A stretch of 64,000 nucleotides of DNA from JALXDT01 sp964634755. GTDB taxonomy: Bacteria > Acidobacteriota > Aminicenantia > JAMOAD01. The position numbers and the translations under genes were made by a program. Where the stretch lies: positions 4,647-68,646 of the forward strand of contig CAZWJH010000003.1 of assembly GCA_964634755.1 (NCBI GenBank). Reading direction: 5' to 3'. Below, in pieces: positions 8,494 through 16,875 of the stretch. How positions within the stretch are numbered: position 1 is the first letter of the stretch; each line of letters opens with the position of its first letter. The notes beneath the pieces are model-generated. The model was not told the origin of the DNA, made no database searches, and saw only the letters and a program-made list of their open reading frames with translations.

Positions 8494-9391
8494 TTATTTA
8501 AAGGCTTTAAGGCTTGAAAGATGGCCAAGAAGCTTTGCTATTTACATAGGAACTTTTTCATTTTTCCTGCTTTATCCTCAAAAAATAGTTTTCTCCATTA
8601 ACTTTTTTGTAAAAATCATACTTGCTTTTCTTTTCACATGGGGGATTTCAACAGCAAACTATATCATAAATGAAATAGCTGATGCCCCATTTGATCAGCA
8701 TCATCCGATTAAAAGGACAAGACCACTTACCGCTGGCAAAGTTAGTAAAAACATACTTTTAATCTTATTCTTTATATTGTCATTATCTTCAATTATTTTC
8801 GCATACCTATATTTTGGAAAAAATTACACTATTTATCTTATTATCCTTTTAATCGCAGGGTTTTTCTATAATATTCCTCCTATAAGATTAAAGGATATTC
8901 CCATTTTAGACTTTGTTTCAGAATCAATAAATAATCCCATAAGATTTCTAATTGGTTGGTATGCATTTGCAAGAGCTGAGTTTCCACCGTATATTCTTTT
9001 AATATGGTGGTGGTTTTTCGGAATGTTTTTAATGATAGGAAAGAGAATAGCTGAGAAAAGATTTTTGGGAGAGAAAAGCTCTCAAGCTTACAGACCATCT
9101 CTTAAAAATGTTTCTGAGAAAGTTCTTTTTTACTTCATGGTTTTTACTGGATTTTTGTCCTTTGCACTCATATTGCTCTTTGGTATTCAATTTAAAATAA
9201 TAACTTTTGTAGTATTCTCTTTCCCACTTGCGGTTTTCCTTATCTGGATGATTTATACAATCAATAAAAAAAGAGGTGAACTGGAAGAGCCTGAAGAGCT
9301 TTTGAAAAATCCGTTCTTATCTATCATTATCTTTATTTTGACTTTTATCTTTTTTATCTCACTTTACATTGAAAAGGTTGCGGGTAAATAA
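8471..9391 (+). CDS. UbiA-superfamily prenyltransferase / decaprenyl-phosphate phosphoribosyltransferase-like
   Basis: 306 aa, an integral membrane protein with about eight segments. It has the UbiA Asp-rich motif N67xxxD71xxxD75 followed by HHPIKRTRPLTAG; the HP-K-RP pattern after the motif resembles the polyprenyl-phosphate phosphoribosyltransferase branch more than the quinone branch. The second motif is weak (GKRIAEKRFL). Start: ATG at 8471 behind GGTGGAAG, preferred over a TTG at 8453. It overlaps the methyltransferase gene by 23 nt, so the two may act on the same lipid-linked glycan. The donor/acceptor pair is not certain. Confidence 0.7.
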   Translation: MQEKKIINYLKALRLERWPRSFAIYIGTFSFFLLYPQKIVFSINFFVKIILAFLFTWGISTANYIINEIADAPFDQHHPIKRTRPLTAGKVSKNILLILFFILSLSSIIFAYLYFGKNYTIYLIILLIAGFFYNIPPIRLKDIPILDFVSESINNPIRFLIGWYAFARAEFPPYILLIWWWFFGMFLMIGKRIAEKRFLGEKSSQAYRPSLKNVSEKVLFYFMVFTGFLSFALILLFGIQFKIITFVVFSFPLAVFLIWMIYTINKKRGELEEPEELLKNPFLSIIIFILTFIFFISLYIEKVAGK

Positions 9392-9392
9392 A

Positions 9393-9611
9393 ATGGAAAA
9401 TAAGAGAAAAGATGAAAGGACAATAATTTTTCACGGTTTTTCTGGAGAAGAGTTGGAAACACTTATAAAGATACTTAAAAAAATTTTCCCTGATTACAAA
9501 AATATAATACTTGCAACAACCACTAAAACATCATTGGAATGGAAAGTTAGAGACCTTATAAACGAGCTTGTGGAAGAAAGGGAGTATTTTAAGAAACAAA
9601 ATAAAGGTTAA
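9393..9611 (+). CDS. Small DUF3783-like protein
   Basis: 72 aa, soluble and charged. The pattern of a short strand (TIIFHGFS), an acidic helix (GEELETLIKILKKI) and a second strand (NIILATTT) fits the small DUF3783 family, whose role is unknown. The start at the ATG 9393, one base after the UbiA stop, is preferred over a TTG at 9369 inside that gene. No strong ribosome binding site, so translation is probably coupled to the UbiA gene. Confidence 0.55.
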   Translation: MENKRKDERTIIFHGFSGEELETLIKILKKIFPDYKNIILATTTKTSLEWKVRDLINELVEEREYFKKQNKG

Positions 9612-9617
9612 TACCTC

Positions 9618-9645
9618 TTGACTTTTGAGGAAAACGACTTATATT
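9618..9645 (+). promoter_or_regulatory. sigma-70-type promoter before the nuclease/Ogt pair
   Basis: TTGACT (9618-9623), 16 nt, TATATT (9640-9645). The predicted start leaves a short leader holding AAAGGAG (9654-9660) before the ATG at 9667. Confidence 0.6.
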
Positions 9646-9666
9646 AAAAATCTAAAGGAGAAAAAA

Positions 9667-10146
9667 ATGGAGATAGAAGTTTTGGTTGAGAATTTGATAA
9701 TTGATCCTGTAGCAAAAATGCCTGTGGTGGTTTTAAGAGAAAAAGGAGGAGACAGGATTTTGCCAATCTGGATAGGTTTTGCGGAAGCAAATGGTATTGC
9801 AATAGCTCTTGAAGGGATAAAAATCCCAAGACCTCAAACATACGATCTTCTTAAAAATATTTTGTCTCAAATAGGATATAAGATTTCAAAGGTGATAATC
9901 ACTGAAGTGAAAGATAATACTTATTACGCAAAAATTTATTTAAGAAATGTTGATAATGACAATGAATTAATAATAGATGCAAGGCCATCCGATTCAATTG
10001 CCCTTGCATTAAGATTCAACGCAATTATACTTGCAGAAGAAAACCTATTGAAAAAGATAGAAAATCTCTCAGTAGATAATGTTGATGATATTAAAAAGTG
10101 GCTTGAGGAGCTCACTCCGGAAGAATTGGGAAAATATAAAATGTAA
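9667..10146 (+). CDS. Bifunctional nuclease family protein (DUF151)
   Basis: 159 aa, close to the usual length of the single-domain family. Typical segments are MPVVVLRE, RILPIWIGFAEA and DARPSDSIALALR. Plant members show RNase and DNase activity; the role in bacteria is not established. The ATG at 9667 follows AAAGGAG with good spacing; the longer ORF from 9625 would begin at a weak codon inside the promoter. It is followed by ogt with a one-base overlap (TAATG). Confidence 0.8.
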   Translation: MEIEVLVENLIIDPVAKMPVVVLREKGGDRILPIWIGFAEANGIAIALEGIKIPRPQTYDLLKNILSQIGYKISKVIITEVKDNTYYAKIYLRNVDNDNELIIDARPSDSIALALRFNAIILAEENLLKKIENLSVDNVDDIKKWLEELTPEELGKYKM

Positions 10147-10607
10147 TGATATTTTATGATTTAATCAAAATCAATGAAACACTACTAACATTTTACTATT
10201 TGTGGGATGATAGTGACGAGAAAGTTATAAGAGCCTCTTTCTCAAAAAAAATAATAAAGAATTTTAAGAAAAAAGAAAATTCTGAAATAAAGAGAAAATT
10301 TGAGCTCTATTTTTTAGAAAAGAGAGAGCTTCCAAAAATAAATTATAAATTTGAAACAAAGATAACAGACTTTGAACTCAAAGTATTAAAAGAGACAGAA
10401 AAAATAAAATACGGACAATTAATAACCTATAAAGAATTAGCCAAAAGGATCCATAATCCAAATGCCTTCAGAGCAGTTGGTAATGCTCTTGGCAAAAATC
10501 CTTTGCCAGTAATAATTCCATGTCATAGAGTAATTTCAGTAAATGGATTGGGAGGTTTTACAGGGGGGCTTCACATAAAAAAATTTCTATTAAAACTTGA
10601 ATCATAA
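10146..10607 (+). CDS. ogt: Methylated-DNA--protein-cysteine methyltransferase
   Basis: 153 aa. The acceptor motif PCHRVI has its reactive Cys at 126, preceded by a winged-helix-like segment (GQLITYKELAKRI) and RAVGNALGKNP. The protein repairs O6-alkylguanine by transferring the alkyl group to its own Cys. The N-terminal half is degenerate, as in many small Ogt proteins. Its ATG overlaps the stop of the DUF151 gene by one base, so both are read from the promoter at 9618. Confidence 0.85.
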   Translation: MIFYDLIKINETLLTFYYLWDDSDEKVIRASFSKKIIKNFKKKENSEIKRKFELYFLEKRELPKINYKFETKITDFELKVLKETEKIKYGQLITYKELAKRIHNPNAFRAVGNALGKNPLPVIIPCHRVISVNGLGGFTGGLHIKKFLLKLES

Positions 10608-10653
10608 TTAACAGTTTTTGCAACTTTTTTTAAATTGGAGGTATCTTATATAT

Positions 10654-11172
10654 ATGGAAGAGCTTATAAAAAGACTTAAAAAAGGAGATGAGGAAGCTTT
10701 GAAGGAAATTATGAAAATGTATAAAAATGATGTTTTTAAATACATGTATTACTTTTTCGGAAATAGAGAGATAGCAGAGGAGCTTACCCAAGAAACATTC
10801 GTAAGAGTTTATTTTAAAGTGAAAACAATAAAGACAAATAATCTAAAAAACTGGATTTTTGCAATAGGAAGAAATATTGCGAGAAAAGAGTTTAATAAAA
10901 GAAAGCTAAAAAGAATGATCAGTCTTGGAGATTTAAGAAAAACTGAGGCTCAGGCAAATTCAAGCGAAAATAAAATCTTAATTCAAGAGCTTTTGAAGGA
11001 TGTTCCAGAAAAATACAAAACCCCCCTTCTAATGAAAGAAATTGAAGGTCTTAGTCTTGAATCAATATCCCAAATACTTAAAAAACCTGTTGGCACAATA
11101 AAATCCTATATTTTCAGAGGAAAAGCAATTTTAAAAAATAAATATAATTCAATGATGGAGGTAAAAAAATGA
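10654..11172 (+). CDS. ECF-type RNA polymerase sigma factor
   Basis: 173 aa. Region 2 (about residues 10-80) contains EELTQETFVRVYFKV and NLKNWIFAIGRNIARK; region 4 (about 115-162) contains the HTH GLSLESISQILKKPVGTIKSYIFRG. Size and layout are those of extracytoplasmic-function sigma factors. Start: ATG at 10654; GGAGG lies 12 nt upstream, longer than ideal. The stop overlaps the next gene's ATG (ATGA), which encodes a small one-pass membrane protein of the kind that holds such sigma factors inactive. Possible targets in the window are the genes at 1493 and 42729, based on a shared upstream motif. Confidence 0.85.
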   Translation: MEELIKRLKKGDEEALKEIMKMYKNDVFKYMYYFFGNREIAEELTQETFVRVYFKVKTIKTNNLKNWIFAIGRNIARKEFNKRKLKRMISLGDLRKTEAQANSSENKILIQELLKDVPEKYKTPLLMKEIEGLSLESISQILKKPVGTIKSYIFRGKAILKNKYNSMMEVKK

Positions 11173-11495
11173 AAAATCCGGAAGATTTAATAAAGGAGTT
11201 AGAATTCAAAGAGAGCCTTTCTGAAAATTTTGAATTAAAAGTCTTTGAAAAGATAAAAAAAAGAAAGTCCATTAAGAAAAAATCTAAAATACTATTCGTT
11301 TTTGTATCAATTGTCTCTCTTGTAATTTTATCTCTAATTTTTAATATAAGAGCAGTAAGAGAAAATAATCAACAAAATTTCGCAAAAAAAGAGGTAATTC
11401 CAATAATGGATAATGTTATTTTAAGTACAAATAGTGCAACAACCCACTATGCGATGGAAATAGATAACAAATCCAAAGCAAGGAGGCCATTATGA
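11169..11495 (+). CDS. One-pass membrane protein, probable anti-sigma factor
   Basis: 108 aa: a charged N-terminal cytoplasmic part (residues 1-41), a single membrane helix (about 42-60) and a short outer tail of about 45 residues. It lacks the HxxxCxxC zinc-binding anti-sigma signature, so assignment rests on position between the ECF sigma gene and the HtrA-like gene, both with 4 nt ATGA overlaps, and on topology. Alternatively it could be an unrelated membrane tether for the HtrA-like protein. Confidence 0.55.
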   Translation: MKNPEDLIKELEFKESLSENFELKVFEKIKKRKSIKKKSKILFVFVSIVSLVILSLIFNIRAVRENNQQNFAKKEVIPIMDNVILSTNSATTHYAMEIDNKSKARRPL

Positions 11496-13087
11496 AAAAA
11501 ATCTTAATTTTTATTCTGATTATTTTTATAATCACCTTTTTAATATTCGCCCAGAATACACAAAGCGAGAAAGCAAAAAATGTTTTAATAAAAGTATCAC
11601 CATCTGTAGTAAAAGTGGTTCTAAAAAACCACAAGACATACATAGCCTCTGGAGTGGCAATTGAGAATAATACCATTGTCTCAACCTACAAAATAGCTAA
11701 ACAAAGCGGAAAATATACCATAATCTTATCTAATGGAAAAAGTTACCCGGCAACTCTTATAGGAAAAGACAAACTATCCTCTCTCGCCTTTTTAAAAATA
11801 TCAAAAAAGATTCTAAAACCAATTAAATTAAACTATAATAGTTCAGTTGGTGATTGGGTCGCTTTCATCGGAGTCTCCTATGATTCTTTTCCAACTATTT
11901 ATCAGGGGATTGTAAGTGTAAAAAAGAAGAATTCACTTCTTCTAAATGCTCCCATAGTACCGGGGCTATCGGGAGGAGCGGTTGTAAATGAAAATGGAGA
12001 GCTTATTGGAATAGTAAAAGGAGGGGTTGGGTTTTCTCTCTCTCCGAGTTATATTTTCAGAAATATTAATGAAGAGATGGTTGTAAAAGGAGAGGAGATA
12101 GGTGGAAATAATGTGTGCTATGCAATTCCTTCCAATACCGTAAAAAAAATTGCTTTCCTTATAAAAAAATTTGGGAAGATAAAAAGAGGATGGCTTGGGG
12201 TTTATGTAAATGAAAAAAATGGAAAGTTAATAGTGGAAGAGGTTATAAAAAACTCACCAGCTGAAAAATATGGTATAAAAAAAGGAGACTTCATCCTTAA
12301 GATAAATGGGAAAAAACTCAACAAATACGGAGAATTGGTTGATACTGTAAGAGCCTTAATGCCAGGTGAGTGGATTAGAATCAAAATAAAGAGAAAACAG
12401 AAAACAAAGATTATAAAATTAAAGGTGGGAACACTAAATTACAAAGATCTTGAAGAAGAAGATTCTACACCTTTCAAGTTTGATAGAAAAAGCTCTGATT
12501 TTAATTTTTTTAGTTTTCCGAAAAGCGGAAAAATAATTTTTAATTTTACTAATACAAGGTTTTTAGGAATTAATGTATATGAAATAAGCTCTCAGCTCGC
12601 AAAATACTATGGAATAAAAGAAGGATACGGTCTTTTAATATCCTCGGTTTCCAAAGGCTCAGCAGCAGAAAAATCCGGATTGAAAGCTGGTGACATAATA
12701 GTCAGAGTTAAAGGAAAACCTGTAAAAACTGTTTCTGACATAAGAAAAATACTCAATTCTCTAAAAGATAATGAAAAGGTAAAAGTGGAGTTTTACAGAA
12801 ATGGAAGGCTAAAAAGTGTAATAGCTCTTCCCCAGAAAAGGGAGGATTTGAAGGTATTGAAAAATATAGAAAAATTAAAAGAAAACTTTTCTGAGTTCTC
12901 AAAGAGAGAAAAACTAAAAGAAGAAATTAAGAAACTTAAAAAAGAGTTGGATAAAGTAAGAAAAGAGAAATTTAAGATAATAGGAAAAGACCTTAAAGAA
13001 GAACTAAAAAGACTTCAAAAGGACATCAATAATTTTATAAAAGAGCTTAACAATAAATATGCTAAAAGTAAAAAAGCTGAGCATTGA
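11492..13087 (+). CDS. HtrA/DegP-like protein with degenerate catalytic triad, two PDZ domains
   Basis: 531 aa: signal peptide/anchor (1-20), trypsin-like domain (about 30-225), PDZ1 (about 234-312), PDZ2 (about 358-446) and a long Lys/Glu coiled coil (about 455-525). Aligning by eye to HtrA, the segment normally reading IVTNxHVV is IVSTYKIA (His replaced by Lys67) and TDLAVLK is SSLAFLK (Asp replaced by Ser97); the serine motif survives as GLSGG (Ser160). The protein is therefore probably not a working serine protease. It is translationally coupled to the anti-sigma-like gene, suggesting a sensor or scaffold for misfolded envelope proteins. The domain calls are firm; the role is inferred. 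Confidence 0.8.
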   Translation: MKKILIFILIIFIITFLIFAQNTQSEKAKNVLIKVSPSVVKVVLKNHKTYIASGVAIENNTIVSTYKIAKQSGKYTIILSNGKSYPATLIGKDKLSSLAFLKISKKILKPIKLNYNSSVGDWVAFIGVSYDSFPTIYQGIVSVKKKNSLLLNAPIVPGLSGGAVVNENGELIGIVKGGVGFSLSPSYIFRNINEEMVVKGEEIGGNNVCYAIPSNTVKKIAFLIKKFGKIKRGWLGVYVNEKNGKLIVEEVIKNSPAEKYGIKKGDFILKINGKKLNKYGELVDTVRALMPGEWIRIKIKRKQKTKIIKLKVGTLNYKDLEEEDSTPFKFDRKSSDFNFFSFPKSGKIIFNFTNTRFLGINVYEISSQLAKYYGIKEGYGLLISSVSKGSAAEKSGLKAGDIIVRVKGKPVKTVSDIRKILNSLKDNEKVKVEFYRNGRLKSVIALPQKREDLKVLKNIEKLKENFSEFSKREKLKEEIKKLKKELDKVRKEKFKIIGKDLKEELKRLQKDINNFIKELNNKYAKSKKAEH

Positions 13088-13154
13088 TGAAGTCTTTAAT
13101 AGATCTTATTCTTAATTTTTTATCCGATAAATCAATTTTTTTCAGGAGAGTTAA

Positions 13155-14330
13155 ATGATAAAAAAAAGAGTCTTAATTTTTATTTTAACTTTCGGGCTTA
13201 TTTTTACTGTTCAGGGAATTGCCAAGAAAAAGAGAAAAGCGGAGGCGTCTCAATTTAAAATTATTACTAAAGTAAAAACAACTCCACCAAAGGATCAAGG
13301 AAAAACCGGTACATGCTGGTGTTTTTCAACAACTTCTTTTCTAGAATCAGAACTTTTAAGAATGGGAAAGGGAGAATACGATCTTTCCGAGATGTTTACA
13401 GTGAGAAATAATTATTTAATGAAAGCTGTTAATTATATAAGACTTCATGGTAATGCCACATTCGGACAGGGAGGTCAGGCTCATCATGTATTCAAATCCA
13501 TAAAAAAATACGGGATAGTACCTGAATCCGTTTATCCCGGACTGGGGTATGGCGGGAAAAAACACAATCATAGCGAACTTTTCAGAATTCTTAAAGGTTT
13601 TTTGAACAATCTTATAGTAAACCGATGGGGAGCAACTATAAGCAGTGTTTGGTTTGAGGCTTATCAAAAGATTCTTGATACATACTTAGGAAAATATCCT
13701 GAAAAGTTTAAATATAATGGAAAGAGATACACACCAAAATCATTTTTGGACTATCTTGGAATAAATCCCGATGATTATGTGGAATTTACATCTTATGATC
13801 TATATCCATTTTACAAAAAAGTAAGACTTGAAGTCCCCGATAATTGGGACTTTGATTCTAATTACTACAATGTTCCAATTGATGAGCTCGAAAAGATAGT
13901 TGGTTATGCTTTAAAACACGGTTACTCCGTAGTTTGGGACGGAGATATAAGTGAAGGATATTTTTCCTCCCGGAAAGCAGGGTTGGGAGTTGTTCCGAAA
14001 GATTGGGATAAAACTCCCCCGGATAAAAGGGATAAGCTTCTTATTCCCTCTGTTAAAGAGAAAGATATAGACCAAAAGATGAGAAGAGAGACATTTTTGA
14101 CATTTGAAACAACGGATGATCATTTAATGCACATCGTTGGCATTGCAAAGAGTAAATCCGGGAAAAAATTTTATTATGTAAAAAATTCTGGTGGAACTAA
14201 AGGCAGATACAAAGGTTTTCTCTATCTTTCAAAGGCATTTTTCAGGCTTAAAACAATCGCAGTAACTCTTCATAAAAATGCTATTCCACCTGAAGTAAAG
14301 GAGAAAATCGGTCCTATCTCAGGAAAATAA
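13155..14330 (+). CDS. Secreted C1-family (papain/bleomycin hydrolase-like) cysteine peptidase
   Basis: 391 aa with a signal peptide (residues 1-23). Active-site pattern: DQGKTGTCWCF with oxyanion Gln48 and nucleophile Cys54, HIVG with His326 and VKNSGG with Asn344. The length and the long insert between Cys and His fit the C1B bleomycin hydrolase/aminopeptidase C group, but those are normally cytoplasmic, whereas this one carries a signal sequence. The ATG follows AGGAGAG. It lies 67 nt after the HtrA-like gene on the same strand and could be part of the same envelope-proteolysis group. Confidence 0.8.
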   Translation: MIKKRVLIFILTFGLIFTVQGIAKKKRKAEASQFKIITKVKTTPPKDQGKTGTCWCFSTTSFLESELLRMGKGEYDLSEMFTVRNNYLMKAVNYIRLHGNATFGQGGQAHHVFKSIKKYGIVPESVYPGLGYGGKKHNHSELFRILKGFLNNLIVNRWGATISSVWFEAYQKILDTYLGKYPEKFKYNGKRYTPKSFLDYLGINPDDYVEFTSYDLYPFYKKVRLEVPDNWDFDSNYYNVPIDELEKIVGYALKHGYSVVWDGDISEGYFSSRKAGLGVVPKDWDKTPPDKRDKLLIPSVKEKDIDQKMRRETFLTFETTDDHLMHIVGIAKSKSGKKFYYVKNSGGTKGRYKGFLYLSKAFFRLKTIAVTLHKNAIPPEVKEKIGPISGK

Positions 14331-14508
14331 GCTTTAGCTATCTTTCAGATAAAATCTTTCCTACTTATTAATAAATAAAAGAGGGGGAATACTTGGTAAA
14401 AAAGCTTTGAAGTTTTAAGTAAGTTAAAGTTACAAACACTTAGTTCTTAGCACAATTTCAATAAAACAGAAAACTATACTTAATGAAATTTTTAATTTAT
14501 AATTTTTT

Positions 14509-16875
14509 ATGAGATTTTTAAAAAAAATCCTGATTTTAATCTTTATTTTAATATTCTCATCAATACAATTAATCTCAACAAATTTAATAGACTTAATAAA
14601 ATCCAAAAATTATTCGGCTATCAGGGAAAATTTTGAAGATTCTTCATACAAACCACTTTTAAAAATATTAAGAGAGAATAAACTTTTAAGTATAAAGAAA
14701 AGAAGTGATACAAGCTTTCTTATCTCACTACTAAAAAATGATAGAGGTAAAATAATCTATTTTACTTTTAAAAAAGGGAAAAACAATAAATTAAAAGAAC
14801 TAACTTCAATTGAATTAATAAATCCTTTTTTTATCATAAAAGTATCAAGGATTTATAGAGTAACAAAAAAAAGGATTAAGATAGGAGATGCGGAAATACT
14901 TATAAGTAAAGCTAATTTGTTTATTTTATCATCTTCACCTTTTCCTGTAATTTTGGAGGGAAAAATAAAAATTAAAAATTTTCCTTCTTCCGATGAAGAA
15001 AAAAAGCATTTCATTCATCTTTTCGGAAAACCTTATAAAATTTTTAAAGTTAAGTGGTGTATTCTTTCCGCTTTTGAGTATGAAAAAGATTTAAATAAAA
15101 TATTAAATAAAAGCCCCATTTTAAGAAAAAAGAAGACAATAAATAAAAAAGTACTAAAAATATTTAAAAATATATTTGGTTTCAGTGCAGAGGGAACTAA
15201 TGAGATTCCCTTTTTGTTAAATGAAAGAAGTGAAAATTTGATAATTTTTCCTTACAAAAAAAGTAAAATCTTAGCTTTTAGATTCAATAAAATAACTTAC
15301 CCTGATACTCAACTTTTCGGATTGAATTTCAAAAAAATCCTTCTTGATTATAATAAATTAAAGAGTATGAAATTAATGGGAGCAGGTGAGTTTACAAAAA
15401 TATCAGAGATAAAGTTTGAAATACTTTTGGATAAAAATTTTAAAGATTATTATGCTAAAGAAAAACTTTATTTTAAACACAAAATAAGTAAATTATCAAT
15501 TAGCTTACCCAATTATATAAAAATCAGAAGTATTTATACAAAAAATAATAAGGTCTCATATTATAAAGCTCTTAACAAGCTCTTTATAAAAACTCAAAAG
15601 CCTATGAAAGAGTTGGAGCTTAATTTTTCATCCCATTTTGTTGAAAATGATGAAACAGATTTCTACTTTTCCTCGGTAAAAAAAGTTGACAGAACTTATA
15701 TGCTTACAAGAAATCCTTTTTATTTTTTTGGAAGGGACTCGAATTATTACTTAAAAGATAATTTGGATTTTTTCAAATTTACCTTGAAATTTAAAAAGCA
15801 ACCCGGCTTTAAATGCTTTGGAGGAGGAGAAAATACAAACAAAAACACATTTTATTCAGATTCAATCAAAGGAATGCCCCTTGCATGTGGAAAATTTTCT
15901 TTAATAAATAAGTTAAATTCAAAGACTCAATTATTCAGAATATATTCAGATTTTATTCCTAACCACTCAGTAAAAAAAGAAATATATAAAGTAACAAAAA
16001 TCATATCTTTTTTAAATAATATTTTCGGAAAACTTAACATTAGAAGTATTAATATACTTTTAACCCAAGAACAAAATCTTTCAGGTTCAAGCTATCAAGG
16101 ATTGCTAATACTAAAAATACCAAAAAGGAAAAAAACATTTTATTATCCCTCATCTCCTGTAAAATTCACACTAAACCTAACAGATGTTTTAGTACACGAG
16201 TTGGCTCATCAGTGGTGGGGGGGAATTATTTCATGGGCAAGTTTTAGAGATCTCTGGTTTACCGAAGGGGTCTCTCAATTTGCTGTTATTGAATACTTGC
16301 AAAAGAATTCTTCAGAAGAATTTAGAAAAGCTGTAAAAATAATGAATAAAAGTGTAAAAAAATACTATAAATTTGGACCTATTTTATATGGAAAGAGAAT
16401 TGGGAATTGGGAAGAGAATACAAAAGCTTATTTTTCAATAATTTATAATAAATCTGCATTAGTGTTCTTCATGTTAAAAGAAATTATTGGAGAAAATTTG
16501 CTTTTCAATAATTTAAAAAACTTACTAAAAAAACATAAGTTTCAATCAATTACCACTGCTGTATTTTTGAATGAAATCGCAGGGAAAAACAAAATAGCAA
16601 GGGAATTCTTAAGAGATTGGATTTATAAAAGAGAGCTCCCGATAATTCACGTAAAAACGAAAATAAACGGAAATTCAATAAATATAAATCTTTTTCAGCT
16701 TACTTCAAAACCTCTTATATTTCCCCTTTACATAAAAATAACATTTAGAAATAAAAAAATAATAAAAAGTGTTTTAATCAGAGAAAAAAAAGAAAAAATA
16801 GTTTTAAAATTTAAAGAAAAACCTTTAACTGTCAAAATAGAAGAAAATTACATAACCCCGATTATTTTAAAATAA
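14509..16875 (+). CDS. M1-family metallopeptidase, secreted
   Basis: 788 aa with a signal peptide (residues 1-25). The zinc site is HELAH at 563-567 with the third ligand Glu586 exactly 19 residues on, followed by GVSQF; M1 aminopeptidases share this HExxH-x18-E layout. The N-terminal 500 residues are divergent and rich in Lys/Asn/Ile, and the usual GAMEN exopeptidase motif was not found, so it may not be a classic aminopeptidase. No ribosome binding site; TATAAT (14498-14503) ends 5 nt before the ATG, consistent with a leaderless start, though no good -35 is seen. The convergent gene's stop abuts its stop. Confidence 0.75.
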   Translation: MRFLKKILILIFILIFSSIQLISTNLIDLIKSKNYSAIRENFEDSSYKPLLKILRENKLLSIKKRSDTSFLISLLKNDRGKIIYFTFKKGKNNKLKELTSIELINPFFIIKVSRIYRVTKKRIKIGDAEILISKANLFILSSSPFPVILEGKIKIKNFPSSDEEKKHFIHLFGKPYKIFKVKWCILSAFEYEKDLNKILNKSPILRKKKTINKKVLKIFKNIFGFSAEGTNEIPFLLNERSENLIIFPYKKSKILAFRFNKITYPDTQLFGLNFKKILLDYNKLKSMKLMGAGEFTKISEIKFEILLDKNFKDYYAKEKLYFKHKISKLSISLPNYIKIRSIYTKNNKVSYYKALNKLFIKTQKPMKELELNFSSHFVENDETDFYFSSVKKVDRTYMLTRNPFYFFGRDSNYYLKDNLDFFKFTLKFKKQPGFKCFGGGENTNKNTFYSDSIKGMPLACGKFSLINKLNSKTQLFRIYSDFIPNHSVKKEIYKVTKIISFLNNIFGKLNIRSINILLTQEQNLSGSSYQGLLILKIPKRKKTFYYPSSPVKFTLNLTDVLVHELAHQWWGGIISWASFRDLWFTEGVSQFAVIEYLQKNSSEEFRKAVKIMNKSVKKYYKFGPILYGKRIGNWEENTKAYFSIIYNKSALVFFMLKEIIGENLLFNNLKNLLKKHKFQSITTAVFLNEIAGKNKIAREFLRDWIYKRELPIIHVKTKINGNSININLFQLTSKPLIFPLYIKITFRNKKIIKSVLIREKKEKIVLKFKEKPLTVKIEENYITPIILK

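Noticed and set aside
10620..10648. Possible self-promoter of the ECF sigma gene (GCAACTTTTTTTAA)
   Set aside because: It resembles the -35 side of the 1440 element, but no CGTWA box occurs at the right distance.
14331..14508. 178 bp gap after the C1 peptidase
   Set aside because: Checked for RNA genes, hairpins and short genes; only the -10 box before the M1 gene was supportable.
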